From assembly GCF_040115645.1 (NCBI RefSeq), contig NW_027096114.1, forward strand, positions 1 through 64,000: a stretch of 64,000 nucleotides of DNA, given 5' to 3'. The notes beneath the pieces were generated by a model. The model was not told the DNA's origin. It was given only the letters and a program-made list of their open reading frames with translations, and searched no databases. Made by a program: the position numbers and the translations under genes. The DNA is from Euwallacea fornicatus. Lineage: Eukaryota; Arthropoda; Insecta; Coleoptera; Curculionidae. This document shows positions 10,870 to 24,740 of this stretch, piece after piece. Numbering within the stretch: the first letter of the stretch is position 1; each line of letters opens with the position of its first letter.

Positions 10870-11649
10870 ATGCTTATTTTGCCAAAAGGAGACGATTTGA
10901 ACAAAATTGGTTGTAGCGTTTGCGAGATATCGCCAAATCATAAGATTTGCCCAAAAAGTGCCGCTTCTATTAGAGCCAAATTGACGATTTGCCGTTTAAG
11001 GCCTTATTATGCTTATTTTGCCAAAAGGAGACGATTTGAACAAAATTGGTTGTAGCGTTTGCGAGATATCGCCAAATCATAAGATTTGGCCAAAAAGTGC
11101 CGCTTCTATTAGAGCCAAATTGACGATTTGCCGTTTAAGGCCTTATTATGCTTATTTTGCCAAAAGGAGACGATTTGAACAAAATTGGTTGTAGCGTTTG
11201 CGAGATATCGCCAAATTGTACGATTTGGCAAAAAAGTGCCGCTTCTATTAGAGCCAAATTGACGATTTGCCGTTTAAGGCCTTATTATGCTTATTTTGCC
11301 AAAAGGAGACGATTTGAACAAAATTGCTTGTAGCGTTTGCGAGATATCGCCAAATTGTACGATTTGGCCAAAAAGTGCCGCTTCTATTAGAGCCAAATTG
11401 ACGATTTGCCGTTTAAGGCCTTATTATGCTTATTTTGCCAAAAGGAGACGATTTGAACAAAATTGGTTGTAGCGTTTGCGAGATATCGCCAAATTGTACA
11501 ATTTGGCCAAAAAGTGCCGCTTCTATTAGAGCCAAATTGACGATTTGCCGTTTAAGGCCTTATTATGCTTATTTTGCCAAAAGGAGACGATTTGAACAAA
11601 ATTGGTTGTAGCGTTTGCGAGATATCGCCAAATCATAAGATTTGCCCAA

Positions 11650-14320
11650 AAAGTGCCGCTTCTATTAGAGCCAAATTGACGATTTGCCGTTTAAGGCCTC
11701 ATTATGCTTATTTTGCCAAAAGGAGACGATTTGAACAAAATTGGTTGAAGCGTTGGCGAAATAACGCCAAATCGTGGTTTTCGGGCAATTTCCGACGAAA
11801 CTCGCCGATTTCACGGATTTGACTATTTTTAAGCTCAGTATTGTTAAGAATGACGGAAATAGCACGAAATCGTACGATTTACACGATTTGGTCAAAAAGT
11901 GCCGCTTCTATTAGAGCCAAATTGACGATTTGCCGTTTAAGGCCTTATTATGCTTATTTTGCCAAAAGGAGACGATTTGAACAAAATTGGTTATAGCGTT
12001 TGCGAGATATCACCAAATCATAAGATTTGGCCAAAAAGTGCCGCTACTATTAGAGCCAAATTGACGATTTGCCGTTTAAGGCCTTATTATGCTTATTTTG
12101 CCAAAAGGAGACGATTTGAACAAAATTGGTTGAAGCGTTTGCGAGATATCGCCAAATCATAAGATTTGGCCAAAAAGTGCCGCTTCTATTAGAGCCAAAT
12201 TGACGATTTGCCGTTTAAGGCCTTATTATGCTTATTTTGCCAAAAGGAGACGATTTGAACAAAATTGGTTGTAGCGTTTGCGAGATATCGCCAAATGGTA
12301 CGATTTGGTCAAAAAGTGCCGCTTCTATTAGAGCCAAATTGACGATTTGCCGTTTAAGGCCTTATTATGCTTATTTTGCCAAAAGGAGACGATTTGAACA
12401 AAATTGCTTGTAGCGTTTGCGAGATATCGCCAAATCATAAGATTTGGCCAAAAAGTGCCGCTTCTATTAGAGCCAAATTGACGATTTGCCGTTTAAGGCC
12501 TTATTATGCTTATTTTGCCAAAAGGAGACGATTTGAACAAAATTGGTTGTAGCGTTTGCGAGATATCGCCAATTTGTACGATTTGGCCAAAAAGTGCCGC
12601 TTCTATTAGAGCCAAATTGACGATTTGCCGTTTAAGGCCTTATTATGCTTATTTTGCCAAAAGGAGACGATTTGAACAAAATTGGTTGTAGCGTTTGCGA
12701 GATATCGCCAAATCATAAGATTTGGCCAAAAAGTGCCGCTTCTATTAGAGCCAAATTGACGATTTGCCGTTTAAGGCCTTATTATGCTTATTTTGCCAAA
12801 AGGAGACGATTTGAACAAAATTGCTTGTAGCGTTTGCGAGATATCGCCAAATCATAAGATTTGGCCAAAAAGTGCCGCTTCTATTAGAGCCAAATTGACG
12901 ATTTGCCGTTTAAGGCCTTATTATGCTTCTTTTGCCCAAAGGAGACGATTTGAACAAAATTGGTTGTAGCGTTTGCGAGATATCGCCAAATCATAAGATT
13001 TGGCCAAAAAGTGCCGCTTCTATTAGAGCCAAATTGACGATTTGATGTTTAAGGCCTTATTATGCTTATTTTGCCAAAAGGAGACGATTTGAACAAAATT
13101 GCTTGTAGCGTTTGCGAGATATCGCCAAATCATAAGATTTGGCCAAAAAGTGCCATTTCTATTAGAGCCAAATTGACGATTTGCCGTTTAAGGCCTTATT
13201 ATGCTTCTTTTGCCCAAAGGAGACGATTTGAACAAAATTGGTTGTAGCGTTTGCGAGATATCGCCAAATCATAAGATTTGGCCAAAAAGTGCCGCTTCTA
13301 TTAGAGCCAAATTGACGATTTGATGTTTAAGGCCTTATTATGCTTATTTTGCCAAAAGGAGACGATTTGAACAAAATTGCTTGTAGCGTTTGCGAGATAT
13401 CGCCAAATCATAAGATTTGGCCAAAAAGTGCCGCTTCTATTAGAGCCAAATTGACGATTTGCCGTTTAAGGCCTTATTATGCTTCTTTTGCCCAAAGGAG
13501 ACGATTTGAACAAAATTGGTTGTAGCGTTTGCGAGATATCGCCAAATCATAAGATTTGGCCAAAAAGTGCCATTTCTATTAGAGCCAAATTGACGATTTG
13601 CCGTTTAAGGCCTTATTATGCTTATTTTGCCAAAAGGAGACGATTTGAACAAAATTGGTTGTAGCGTTTGCGAGATATCGCCAAATCATAAGATTTGGCC
13701 AAAAAGTGCCGCTTCTATTAGAGCCAAATTGACGATTTGCCGTTTAAGGCCTTATTATGCTTATTTTGCCAAAAGGAGACGATTTGAACAAAATTGCTTG
13801 TAGCGTTTGCGAGATAACGCCAAATTGTACGATTTGGCCAAAAAGTGCCGCTTCTATTAGAGCCAAATTGACGATTTGCCGTTTAAGGCCTTATTATGCT
13901 TATTTTGCCAAAAGGAGACGATTTGAACAAAATTGGTTGTAGCGTTTGCGAGATATCGCCAATTTGTACGATTTGGCCAAAAAGTGCCGCTTCTATTAGA
14001 GCCAAATTGACGATTTGCCGTTTAAGGCCTCATTGTGCTTATTTTGCCAAAAGGAGACGATTTGAACAAAATTGGTTGAAGCGTTGGCGAAATAACGCCA
14101 AATCGTGGTTTTCGGGCAATTTCCGACGAAACTCGCCGATTTCACGGATTTGACTATTTTTAAGCTCAGTATTGTTAAGAATGACGGAAATAGCACGAAA
14201 TCGTACGATTTACACGATTTGGTCAAAAAGTGCCGCTTCTATTAGAGCCAAATTGACGATTTGCCGTTTAAGGCCTTATTATGCTTATTTTGCCAAAAGG
14301 AGACGATTTGAACAAAATTG
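11650..14320 (+). repeat. Higher-order block, first of three paralogous copies
   Basis: Matches 28596-31266 at a constant offset of 16946 bp over about 2.7 kb. Its first 1.6 kb also matches 23133-24740 at an offset of 11483 bp. Markers: a 246-bp variant, then a GCTACTATTAG monomer, a TGGTACGATTTGG monomer, then GCTTCTTTTGCCC and GTGCCATTTC monomers in the same order. The offset stays constant across ~19 monomers, so this is a block duplication, not chance similarity. Confidence 0.88.
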
Positions 14321-17168
14321 GTTGTAGCGTTTGTGAGATATCGCCAAATCATAAGATTTGGCCAAAAAGTGCCGCTTCTATTAGAGCCAAATTGACGATT
14401 TGCCGTTTAAGGCCTTATTATGCTTATTTTGCCAAAAGGAGACGATTTGAACAAAATTGCTTGTAGCGTTTGCGAGATATCGCCAAATTGTACGATTTGG
14501 CCAAAAATTGCCGCTTCTATTAGAGCCAAATTGACGATTTGCCGTTTAAGGCCTTATTATGCTTATTTTGCCAAAAGGAGACGATTTGAACAAAATTGGT
14601 TATAGCGTTTGCGAGATATCGCCAAATCATAAGATTTGCCCAAAAAGTGCCGCTTCTATTAGAGCCAAATTGACGATTTGCCGTTTAAGGCCTTATTATG
14701 CTTATTTTGCCAAAAGGAGACGATTTGAACAAAATTGGTTGTAGCGTTTGCGAGATATCGCCAAATTGTACGATTTGGCCAAAAAGTGCCGCTTCTATTA
14801 GAGCCAAATTGACGATTTGCCGTTTAAGGCCTTATTATGCTTATTTTGCCAAAAGGAGACGATTTGAACAAAATTGGTTGTAGCGTTTGCGAGATATCGC
14901 CAAATTGTACGATTTGGCCAAAAAGTGCCGCTTCTATTAGAGCCAAATTGACGATTTGCCGTTTAAGGCCTTATTATGCTTATTTTGCCAAAAGGAGACG
15001 ATTTGAACAAAATTGGTTGTAGCGTTTGCGAGATATCGCCAAATTGTACGATTTGGCAAAAAAGTGCCGCTTGTATTAGAGCCAAATTGACAATTTGCCG
15101 TTTAAGGCCTTATTATGCTTATTTTACCAAAAGGAGACGATTTGAACAAAATTGGTTGTAGCGTTTGCGAGATATCGCCAATTTGTACGATTTGGCCAAA
15201 AAGTGCCGCTTCTATTAGAGCCAAATTGACGATTTGCCGTTTAAGGCCTTATTATGCTTATTTTGCCAAAAGGAGACGATTTGAACAAAATTGGTTGTAG
15301 CGTTTGCGAGATATCGCCAAATCATAAGATTTGGCCAAAAAGTGCCGCTTCTATTAGAGCCAAATTGACGATTTGCCGTTTAAGGCCTTATTATGCTTAT
15401 TTTGCCAAAAGGAGACGATTTGAACAAAAGTGGTTGTAGCGTTTGCGAGATATCGCCAAATCATAAGATTTGCCCAAAAAGTGCCGCTTCTATTAGAGCC
15501 AAATTGACGATTTGCCGTTTAAGGCCTTATTATGCTTATTTTGCCAAAAGGAGACGATTTGAACAAAATTGCTTGTAGCGTTTGCGAGATATCGCCAAAT
15601 TGTACGATTTGGCCAAAAAGTGCCGCTTCTATTAGAGCCAAATTGACGATTTGCCGTTTAAGGCCTTATTATGCTTATTTTGCCAAAACGAGACGATTTG
15701 AACAAAATTGCTTGTAGCGTTTGCGAGATATCGCCAAATTGTACGATTTGGCCAAAAAGTGCCGCTTCTATTAGAGCCAAATTGATGATTTGCCGTTTAA
15801 GGCCTTATTATGCTTATTTTGCCAAAAGGAGACGATTTGAACAAAATTGGTTGTAGCGTTTGCGAGATATCGCCAAATCATAAGATTTGGCCAAAAAGTG
15901 CCGCTTCTATTAGAGCCAAATTGACGATTTGCCGTTTAAGGCCTTATTATGCTTATTTTGCCAAAAGGAGACGATTTGAACAAAATTGGTTGTAGCGTTT
16001 GCGAGATATCGCCAAATCATAAGATTTGGCCAAAAAGTGCCGCTTCTATTAGAGCCAAATTGACGATTTGCCGTTTAAGGCCTTATTATGCTTATTTTGC
16101 CAAAAGGAGACGATTTGAACAAAATTGGTTATAGCGTTTGCGAGATATCGCCAAATCATAGGATTTGCCCAAAAAGTGCCGCTTCTATTAGAGCCAAATT
16201 GACGATTTGCCGTTTAAGGCCTTATTATGCTTATTTTGCCAAAAGGAGACGATTTGAACAAAATTGGTTGTAGCGTTTGCGAGATATCGCCAAATTGTAC
16301 AATTTGGCCAAAAAGTGCCGCTTCTATTAGAGCCAAATTGACGATTTGCCGTTTAAGGCCTTATTATGCTTATTTTGCCAAAAGGAGACGATTTGAACAA
16401 AATTGGTTGAAGTGTTGGCGAAATAACGCCAAATCGTGGTTTTCGGGCAATTTCCGACGAAACTCGCCGATTTCACGGATTTGACTATTTTTAAGCTCAG
16501 TATTGTTAAGAATGACGGAAATAGCACGAAATCGTACGATTTACACGATTTGGTCAAAAAGTGCCGCTTCTATTAGAGCCAAATTGACGATTTGCCGTTT
16601 AAGGCCTTATTATGCTTATTTTGCCAAAAGGAGACGATTTGAACAAAATTGGTTGTAGCGTTTGCGAGATATCGCCAAATCATAAGATTTGGCCAAAAAG
16701 TGCCGCTTCTATTAGAGCCAAATTGACGATTTGCCGTTTAAGGCCTTATTATGCTTATTTTGCCAAAAGGAGACGATTTGAACAAAATTGGTTGTAGCGT
16801 TTGCGAGATATCGCCAAATCATAAGATTTGGCCAAAAAGTGCCGCTTCTATTAGAGCCAAATTGACGATTTGCCGTTTAAGGCCTTATTATGCTTATTTT
16901 GCCAAAAGGAGACGATTTGAACAAAATTGGTTGTAGCGTTTGCGAGATATCGCCAAATTATACAATTTGGCCAAAAAGTGCCGCTTCTATTAGAGCCAAA
17001 TTGACGATTTGCCGTTTAAGGCCTTATTATGCTTATTTTGCCAAAAGGAGACGATTTGAACAAAATTGGTTGTAGCGTTTGCGAGATATCGCCAAATCAT
17101 AAGATTTGGCCAAAAAGTGCCGCTTCTATTAGAGCCAAATTGACGATTTGCCGTTTAAGGCCTTATTA

Positions 17169-19359
17169 TGCTTATTTTGCCAAAAGGAGACGATTTGAAC
17201 AAAATTGGTTGTAGCGTTTGCGAGATATCGCCAAATCATAAGATTTGGCCAAAAAGTGCCGCTTCTATTAGAGCCAAATTGACGATTTGCCGTTTAAGGC
17301 CTTATTATGCTTATTTTGCCAAAAGGAGACGATTTGAACAAAATTGGTTGTAGCGTTTGCGAGATATCGCCAAATCATAAGATTTGGCCAAAAAGTGCCA
17401 CTTCTATTAGAGCCAAATTGACGATTTGCCGTTTAAGGCCTTATTATGCTTATTTTGCCAAAAGGAGACGATTTGAACAAAATTGGTTGTAGCGTTTGCG
17501 AGATATCGCCAAATTGTACGATTTGGCCAAAAAGTGCCGCTTCTAGTAGAGCCAAATTGACGATTTGCCGTTTAAGGCCTTATTATGCTTATTTTGCCAA
17601 AAGGAGACGATTTGAACAAAATTGGTTATAGCGTTTGCGAGATATCGCCAAATCATAGGATTTGCCCAAAAAGTGCCGCTTCTATTAGAGCCAAATTGAC
17701 GATTTGCCGTTTAAGGCCTTATTATGCTTATTTTGCCAAAAGGAGACGATTTCAACAAAATTGGTTGTAGCGTTTGCAAGATATCGCCAAATTGTACGAT
17801 TTGGCCAAAAAGTGCCGCTTCTATTAGAGCCAAATTGACGATTTGCCTTTTAAGGCCTTATTATGCTTATTTTGCCAAAAGGAGACGATTTGAACAAAAT
17901 TGGTTATAGCGTTTGCGAGATATCGCCAAATCATAGGATTTGCCCAAAAAGTGCCGCTTCTATTAGAGCCAAATTGACGATATGCCGTTTAAGGCCTTAT
18001 TATGCTTATTTTGCCAAAAGGAGACGATTTGAACAAAACTGGTTGTAGCGTTTGCGAAATATCGCCAAATCATAAGATTTGGCCAAAAAGTGCCACTTCT
18101 ATTAGAGCCAAATTGACGATTTGCCGTTTAAGGCCTTATTATGCTTATTTTGCCAAAAGGAGACGATTTGAACAAAATTGGTTGTAGCGTTTGCGAGATA
18201 TCGCCAAATCATAAGATTTGGCCAAAAAGTGCCGCTTCTATTAGAGCCAAATTGACGATTTGCCGTTTAAGGCCTTATTATGCTTATTTTGCCAAAAGGA
18301 GACGATTTGAACAAAATTGCTTGTAGCGTTTGCGAGATATCGCCAAATCATAAGATTTGGCCAAAAAGTGCCACTTCTATTAGAGCCAAATTGACGATTT
18401 GCCGTTTAAGGCCTTATTATGCTTATTTTGCCAAAAGGAGACGATTTGAACAAAATTGGTTGTAGCGTTTGCGAGATATCGCCAAATCATAAGATTTGGC
18501 CAAAAAGTGCCGCTTCTATTAGAGCCAAATTGACGATTTGCCGTTTAAGGCCTTATTATGCTTATTTTGCCAAAAGGAGACGATTTGAACAAAATTGGTT
18601 GTAGCGTTTGCGAGATATCGCCAAATCATAAGATTTGGCCAAAAAGTGCCACTTCTATTAGAGCCAAATTGACGATTTGCCGTTTAAGGCCTTATTATGC
18701 TTATTTTGCCAAAAGGAGACGATTTGAACAAAATTGGTTGTAGCGTTTGCGAGATATCGCCAAATTGTACGATTTGGCCAAAAAGTGCCGCTTCTAGTAG
18801 AGCCAAATTGACGATTTGCCGTTTAAGGCCTTATTATGCTTATTTTGCCAAAAGGAGACGATTTGAACAAAATTGGTTGAAGTGTTGGCGAAATAACGCC
18901 AAATCGTGGTTTTCGGGCAATTTCCGACGAAACACGCCGATTTCACGGATTTGACTATTTTTAAGCTCAGTATTGTTAAGAATGACGGAAATAGCACGAA
19001 ATCGTACGATTTACACGATTTGGTCAAAAAGTGCCGCTTCTATTAGAGCCAAATTGACGATTTGCCGTTTAAGGCCTTATTATGCTTATTTTGCCAAAAG
19101 GAGACGATTTGAACAAAATTGGTTGTAGCGTTTGCGAGATATCGCCAAATTGTACGATTTGGCCAAAAAGTGCCGCTTCTATTAGAGCCAAATTGACGAT
19201 TTGCCGTTTAAGGCCTTATTATGCTTATTTTGCCCAAAGGAGACAATTTGAACAAAATTGGTTGTAGCGTTTGCGAGATATCGCCAATTCATAAGATTTG
19301 GCCAAAAAGTGCCGCTTCTATTAGAGCCAAATTGACGATTTGCCGTTTAAGGCCTTATT
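17169..19359 (+). repeat. Higher-order block, copy 2 (partner 8540-10869)
   Basis: Carries the same ordered private variants as copy 1 but is one 139-bp monomer shorter: two consecutive GTGCCACTTC monomers in copy 1 (near 10020 and 10160) are represented once here. Confidence 0.88.
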
Positions 19360-22300
19360 ATGCTTATTTTGCCAAAAGGAGACGATTTGAACAAAATTGG
19401 TTGTAGCGTTTGCGAGATATCGCCAAATCATAAGATTTGGCCAAAAAGTGCCGCTTCTATTAGAGCCAAATTGACGATTTGCCGTTTAAGGCCTTATTAT
19501 GCTTATTTTGCCAAAAGGAGACGATTTGAACAAAATTGCTTGTAGCGTTTGCGAGATATCGCCAAATCATAAGATTTGGCCAAAAAGTGCCGCTTCTATT
19601 AGAGCCAAATTGACGATTTGCCGTTTAAGGCCTTATTATGCTTCTTTTGCCCAAAGGAGACGATTTGAACAAAATTGGTTGTAGCGTTTGCGAGATATCG
19701 CCAAATCATAAGATTTGGCCAAAAAGTGCCCCTTCTATTAGAGCCAAATTGACGATTTGCCGTTTAAGGCCTTATTATGCTTATTTTGCCAAAAGGAGAC
19801 GATTTGAACAAAATTGCTTGTAGCGTTTGCGAGATATCGCCAAATCATAAGATTTGGCCAAAAAGTGCCACTTCTATTAGAGCCAAATTGACGATTTGCC
19901 GTTTAAGGCCTTATTATGCTTATTTTGCCAAAAGGAGACGATTTGAACAAAATTGGTTGTAGCGTTTGCGAGATATCGCCAAATCATAAGATTTGGCCAA
20001 AAAGTGCCGCTTCTATTAGAGCCAAATTGACGATTTGCCGTTTAAGGCCTTATTATGCTTATTTTGCCAAAAGGAGACGATTTGAACAAAATTGGTTGTA
20101 GCGTTTGCGAGATATCGCCAAATCATAAGATTTGGCCAAAAAGTGCCGCTTCTATTAGAGCCAAATTGACGATTTGCCGTTTAAGGCCTTATTATGCTTA
20201 TTTTGCCAAAAAGAGACGATTTGAACAAAATTGGTTGTAGCGTTTGCGAGATAACGCCAAATCATAAGATTTGCCAAAAAGTGCCGCTTCTATTAGAGCC
20301 AAATTGACGATTTTCCGTTTAAGGCCTTATTATGCTTATTTTGCCAAAAGGAGACGATTTGAACAAAATTGGTTGTAGCGTTTGCGAGATATCGCCAAAT
20401 TGTACAATTTGGCCAAAAAGTGCCGCTTCTATTAGAGCCAAATTGACGATTTGCCGTTTAAGGCCTTATTATGCTTATTTTGCCAAAAGGAGACGATTTG
20501 AACAAAATTGGTTGTAGCGTTTGCGAGATATCGCCAAATTGTACGATTTGGCCAAAAAGTGCCGCTTCTAGTAGAGCCAAATTGACGATTTGCCGTTTAA
20601 GGCCTTATTATGCTTATTTTGCCAAAAGGAGACGATTTGAACAAAATTGGTTGTAGCGTTTGCGAGATATCGCCAATTTGTACGATTTGGCCAAAAAGTG
20701 CCGCTTCTATTAGAGCCAAATTGACGATTTGCCGTTTAAGGCCTCATTATGCTTATTTTGCCAAAAGGAGACGATTTGAACAAAATTGGTTGAAGCGTTG
20801 GCGAAATAACGCCAAATCGTGGTTTTCGGGCAATTTCCGACGAAACTCGCCGATTTCACGGATTTGACTATTTTTAAGCTCCGTATTGTTAAGAATGACG
20901 GAAATAGCACGAAATCGTACGATTTACACGATTTGGTCAAAAAGTGCCGCTTCTATTAGAGCCAAATTGACGATTTGCCGTTTAGGGCCTTATTATGCTT
21001 ATTTTGCCAAAAGGAGACGATTTGAACAAAATTGGTTATAGCGTTTGCGAGATATCACCAAATCATAAGATTTGGCCAAAAAGTGCCGCTACTATTAGAG
21101 CCAAATTGACGATTTGCCGTTTAAGGCCTTATTATGCTTATTTTGCCAAAAGGAGACGATTTGAACAAAATTGGTTGTAGCGTTTGCGAGATATCGCCAA
21201 ATCATAAGATTTGGCCAAAAAGTGCCGCTACTATTAGAGCCAAATTGACGATTTGCCGTTTAAGGCCTTATTATGCTTATTTTGCCAAAAGGAGACGATT
21301 TGAACAAAATTGGTTGTAGCGTTTGCGAGATATCGCCAAATGGTACGATTTGGCCAAAAAGTGCCGCTACTATTAGAGCCAAATTGACGATTTGCCGTTT
21401 AAGGCCTTATTATGCTTATTTTGCCAAAAGGAGACGATTTGAACAAAATTGGTTGTAGCGTTTGCGAGATATCACCAAATCATAAGATTTGGCCAAAAAG
21501 TGCCGCTACTATTAGAGCCAAATTGACGATTTGCCGTTTAAGGCCTTATTATGCTTATTTTGCCAAAAGGAGACGATTTGAACAAAATTGGTTGTAGCGT
21601 TTGCGAGATATCGCCAAATGGTACGATTTGGCCAAAAAGTGCCGCTTCTATTAGAGCCAAATTGACGATTTGCCGTTTAAGGCCTTATTATGCTTATTTT
21701 GCCAAAAGGAGACGATTTGAACAAAATTGCTTGTAGCGTTTGCGAGATATCGCCAAATCATAAGATTTGGCCAAAAAGTGCCGCTTCTATTAGAGCCAAA
21801 TTGACGATTTGCCGTTTAAGGCCTTATTATGCTTATTTTGCCAAAAGGAGACGATTTGAACAAAATTGGTTGTAGCGTTTGCGAGATATCGCCAATTTGT
21901 ACGATTTGGCCAAAAAGTGCCGCTTCTATTAGAGCCAAATTGACGATTTGCCGTTTAAGGCCTTATTATGCTTATTTTGCCAAAAGGAGACGATTTGAAC
22001 AAAATTGGTTGTAGCGTTTGCGAGATATCGCCAAATTGTACGATTTGGCCAAAAAGTGCCGCTTCTAGTAGAGCCAAATTGACGATTTGCCGTTTAAGGC
22101 CTTATTATGCTTATTTTGCCAAAAGGAGACGATTTGAACAAAATTGGTTATAGCGTTTGCGAGATATCGCCAAATCATAGGATTTGCCCAAAAAGTGCCG
22201 CTTCTATTAGAGCCAAATTGACGATTTGCCGTTTAAGGCCTTATTATGCTTATTTTGCCAAAAGGAGACGATTTGAACAAAATTGGTTGTAGCGTTGGCG

Positions 22301-23132
22301 AAATAACGCCAAATCGTGGTTTTCGGGCAATTTCCGACGAAACTCGCCGATTTCACGGATTTGACTATTTTTAAGCTCAGTATTGTTAAGAATGACGGAA
22401 ATAGCACGAAATCGTACGATTTACACGATTTGGTCAAAAAGTGCCGCTTCTATTAGAGCCAAATTGACGATTTGCCGTTTAAGGCCTTATTATGCTTATT
22501 TTGCCAAAAGGAGACGATTTGAACAAAATTGGTTATAGCGTTTGCGAGATATCACCAAATCATAAGATTTGGCCAAAAAGTGCCGCTACTATTAGAGCCA
22601 AATTGACGATTTGCCGTTTAAGGCCTTATTATGCTTATTTTGCCAAAAGGAGACGATTTGAACAAAATTGGTTGTAGCGTTTGCGAGATATCGCCAAATC
22701 ATAAGATTTGGCCAAAAAGTGCCGCTTCTATTAGAGCCAAATTGACGATTTGCCGTTTAAGGCCTTATTATGCTTATTTTGCCAAAAGGAGACGATTTGA
22801 ACAAAATTGGTTGTAGCGTTTGCGAGATAACGCCAAATCATAAGATTTGGCCAAAAAGTGCCGCTTCTATTAGAGCCAAATTGACGATTTTCCGTTTAAG
22901 GCCTTATTATGCTTATTTTGCCAAAAGGAGACGATTTGAACAAAATTGCTTGTAGCGTTTGCGAGATAACGCCAAATTGTACGATTTGGCCAAAAAGTGC
23001 CGCTTCTATTAGAGCCAAATTGACGATTTGCCGTTTAAGGCCTTATTATGCTTATTTTGCCAAAAGGAGACGATTTGAACAAAATTGGTTGTAGCGTTTG
23101 CGAGATATCGCCAATTTGTACGATTTGGCCAA

Positions 23133-24740
23133 AAAGTGCCGCTTCTATTAGAGCCAAATTGACGATTTGCCGTTTAAGGCCTCATTATGCTTATTTTGCC
23201 AAAAGGAGACGATTTGAACAAAATTGGTTGAAGCGTTGGCGAAATAACGCCAAATCGTGGTTTTCGGGCAATTTCCGACGAAACTCGCCGATTTCACGGA
23301 TTTGACTATTTTTAAGCTCAGTATTGTTAAGAATGACGGAAATAGCACGAAATCGTACGATTTACACGATTTGGTCAAAAAGTGCCGCTTCTATTAGAGC
23401 CAAATTGACGATTTGCCGTTTAAGGCCTTATTATGCTTATTTTGCCAAAAGGAGACGATTTGAACAAAATTGGTTATAGCGTTTGCGAGATATCACCAAA
23501 TCATAAGATTTGGCCAAAAAGTGCCGCTACTATTAGAGCCAAATTGACGATTTGCCGTTTAAGGCCTTATTATGCTTATTTTGCCAAAAGGAGACGATTT
23601 GAACAAAATTGGTTGTAGCGTTTGCGAGATATCGCCAAATCATAAGATTTGGCCAAAAAGTGCCGCTTCTATTAGAGCCAAATTGACGATTTGCCGTTTA
23701 AGGCCTTATTATGCTTATTTTGCCAAAAGGAGACGATTTGAACAAAATTGGTTGTAGCGTTTGCGAGATATCGCCAAATGGTACGATTTGGCCAAAAAGT
23801 GCCGCTTCTATTAGAGCCAAATTGACGATTTGCCGTTTAAGGCCTTATTATGCTTATTTTGCCAAAAGGAGACGATTTGAACAAAATTGCTTGTAGCGTT
23901 TGCGAGATATCGCCAAATCATAAGATTTGGCCAAAAAGTGCCGCTTCTATTAGAGCCAAATTGACGATTTGCCGTTTAAGGCCTTATTATGCTTATTTTG
24001 CCAAAAGGAGACGATTTGAACAAAATTGGTTGTAGCGTTTGCGAGATATCGCCAATTTGTACGATTTGGCCAAAAAGTGCCGCTTCTATTAGAGCCAAAT
24101 TGACGATTTGCCGTTTAAGGCCTTATTATGCTTATTTTGCCAAAAGGAGACGATTTGAACAAAATTGGTTGTAGCGTTTGCGAGATATCGCCAAATCATA
24201 AGATTTGGCCAAAAAGTGCCGCTTCTATTAGAGCCAAATTGACGATTTGCCGTTTAAGGCCTTATTATGCTTATTTTGCCAAAAGGAGACGATTTGAACA
24301 AAATTGCTTGTAGCGTTTGCGAGATATCGCCAAATCATAAGATTTGGCCAAAAAGTGCCGCTTCTATTAGAGCCAAATTGACGATTTGCCGTTTAAGGCC
24401 TTATTATGCTTCTTTTGCCCAAAGGAGACGATTTGAACAAAATTGGTTGTAGCGTTTGCGAGATATCGCCAAATCATAAGATTTGGCCAAAAAGTGCCGC
24501 TTCTATTAGAGCCAAATTGACGATTTGATGTTTAAGGCCTTATTATGCTTATTTTGCCAAAAGGAGACGATTTGAACAAAATTGCTTGTAGCGTTTGCGA
24601 GATATCGCCAAATCATAAGATTTGGCCAAAAAGTGCCATTTCTATTAGAGCCAAATTGACGATTTGCCGTTTAAGGCCTTATTATGCTTCTTTTGCCCAA
24701 AGGAGACGATTTGAACAAAATTGGTTGTAGCGTTTGCGAG
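23133..24740 (+). repeat. Higher-order block, second of three paralogous copies
   Basis: Aligns with 11650-13260 (offset 11483) and 28596-30200 (offset 5463). With the latter, similarity extends leftward to about 22640. It carries the same ordered monomer variants. Confidence 0.85.
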
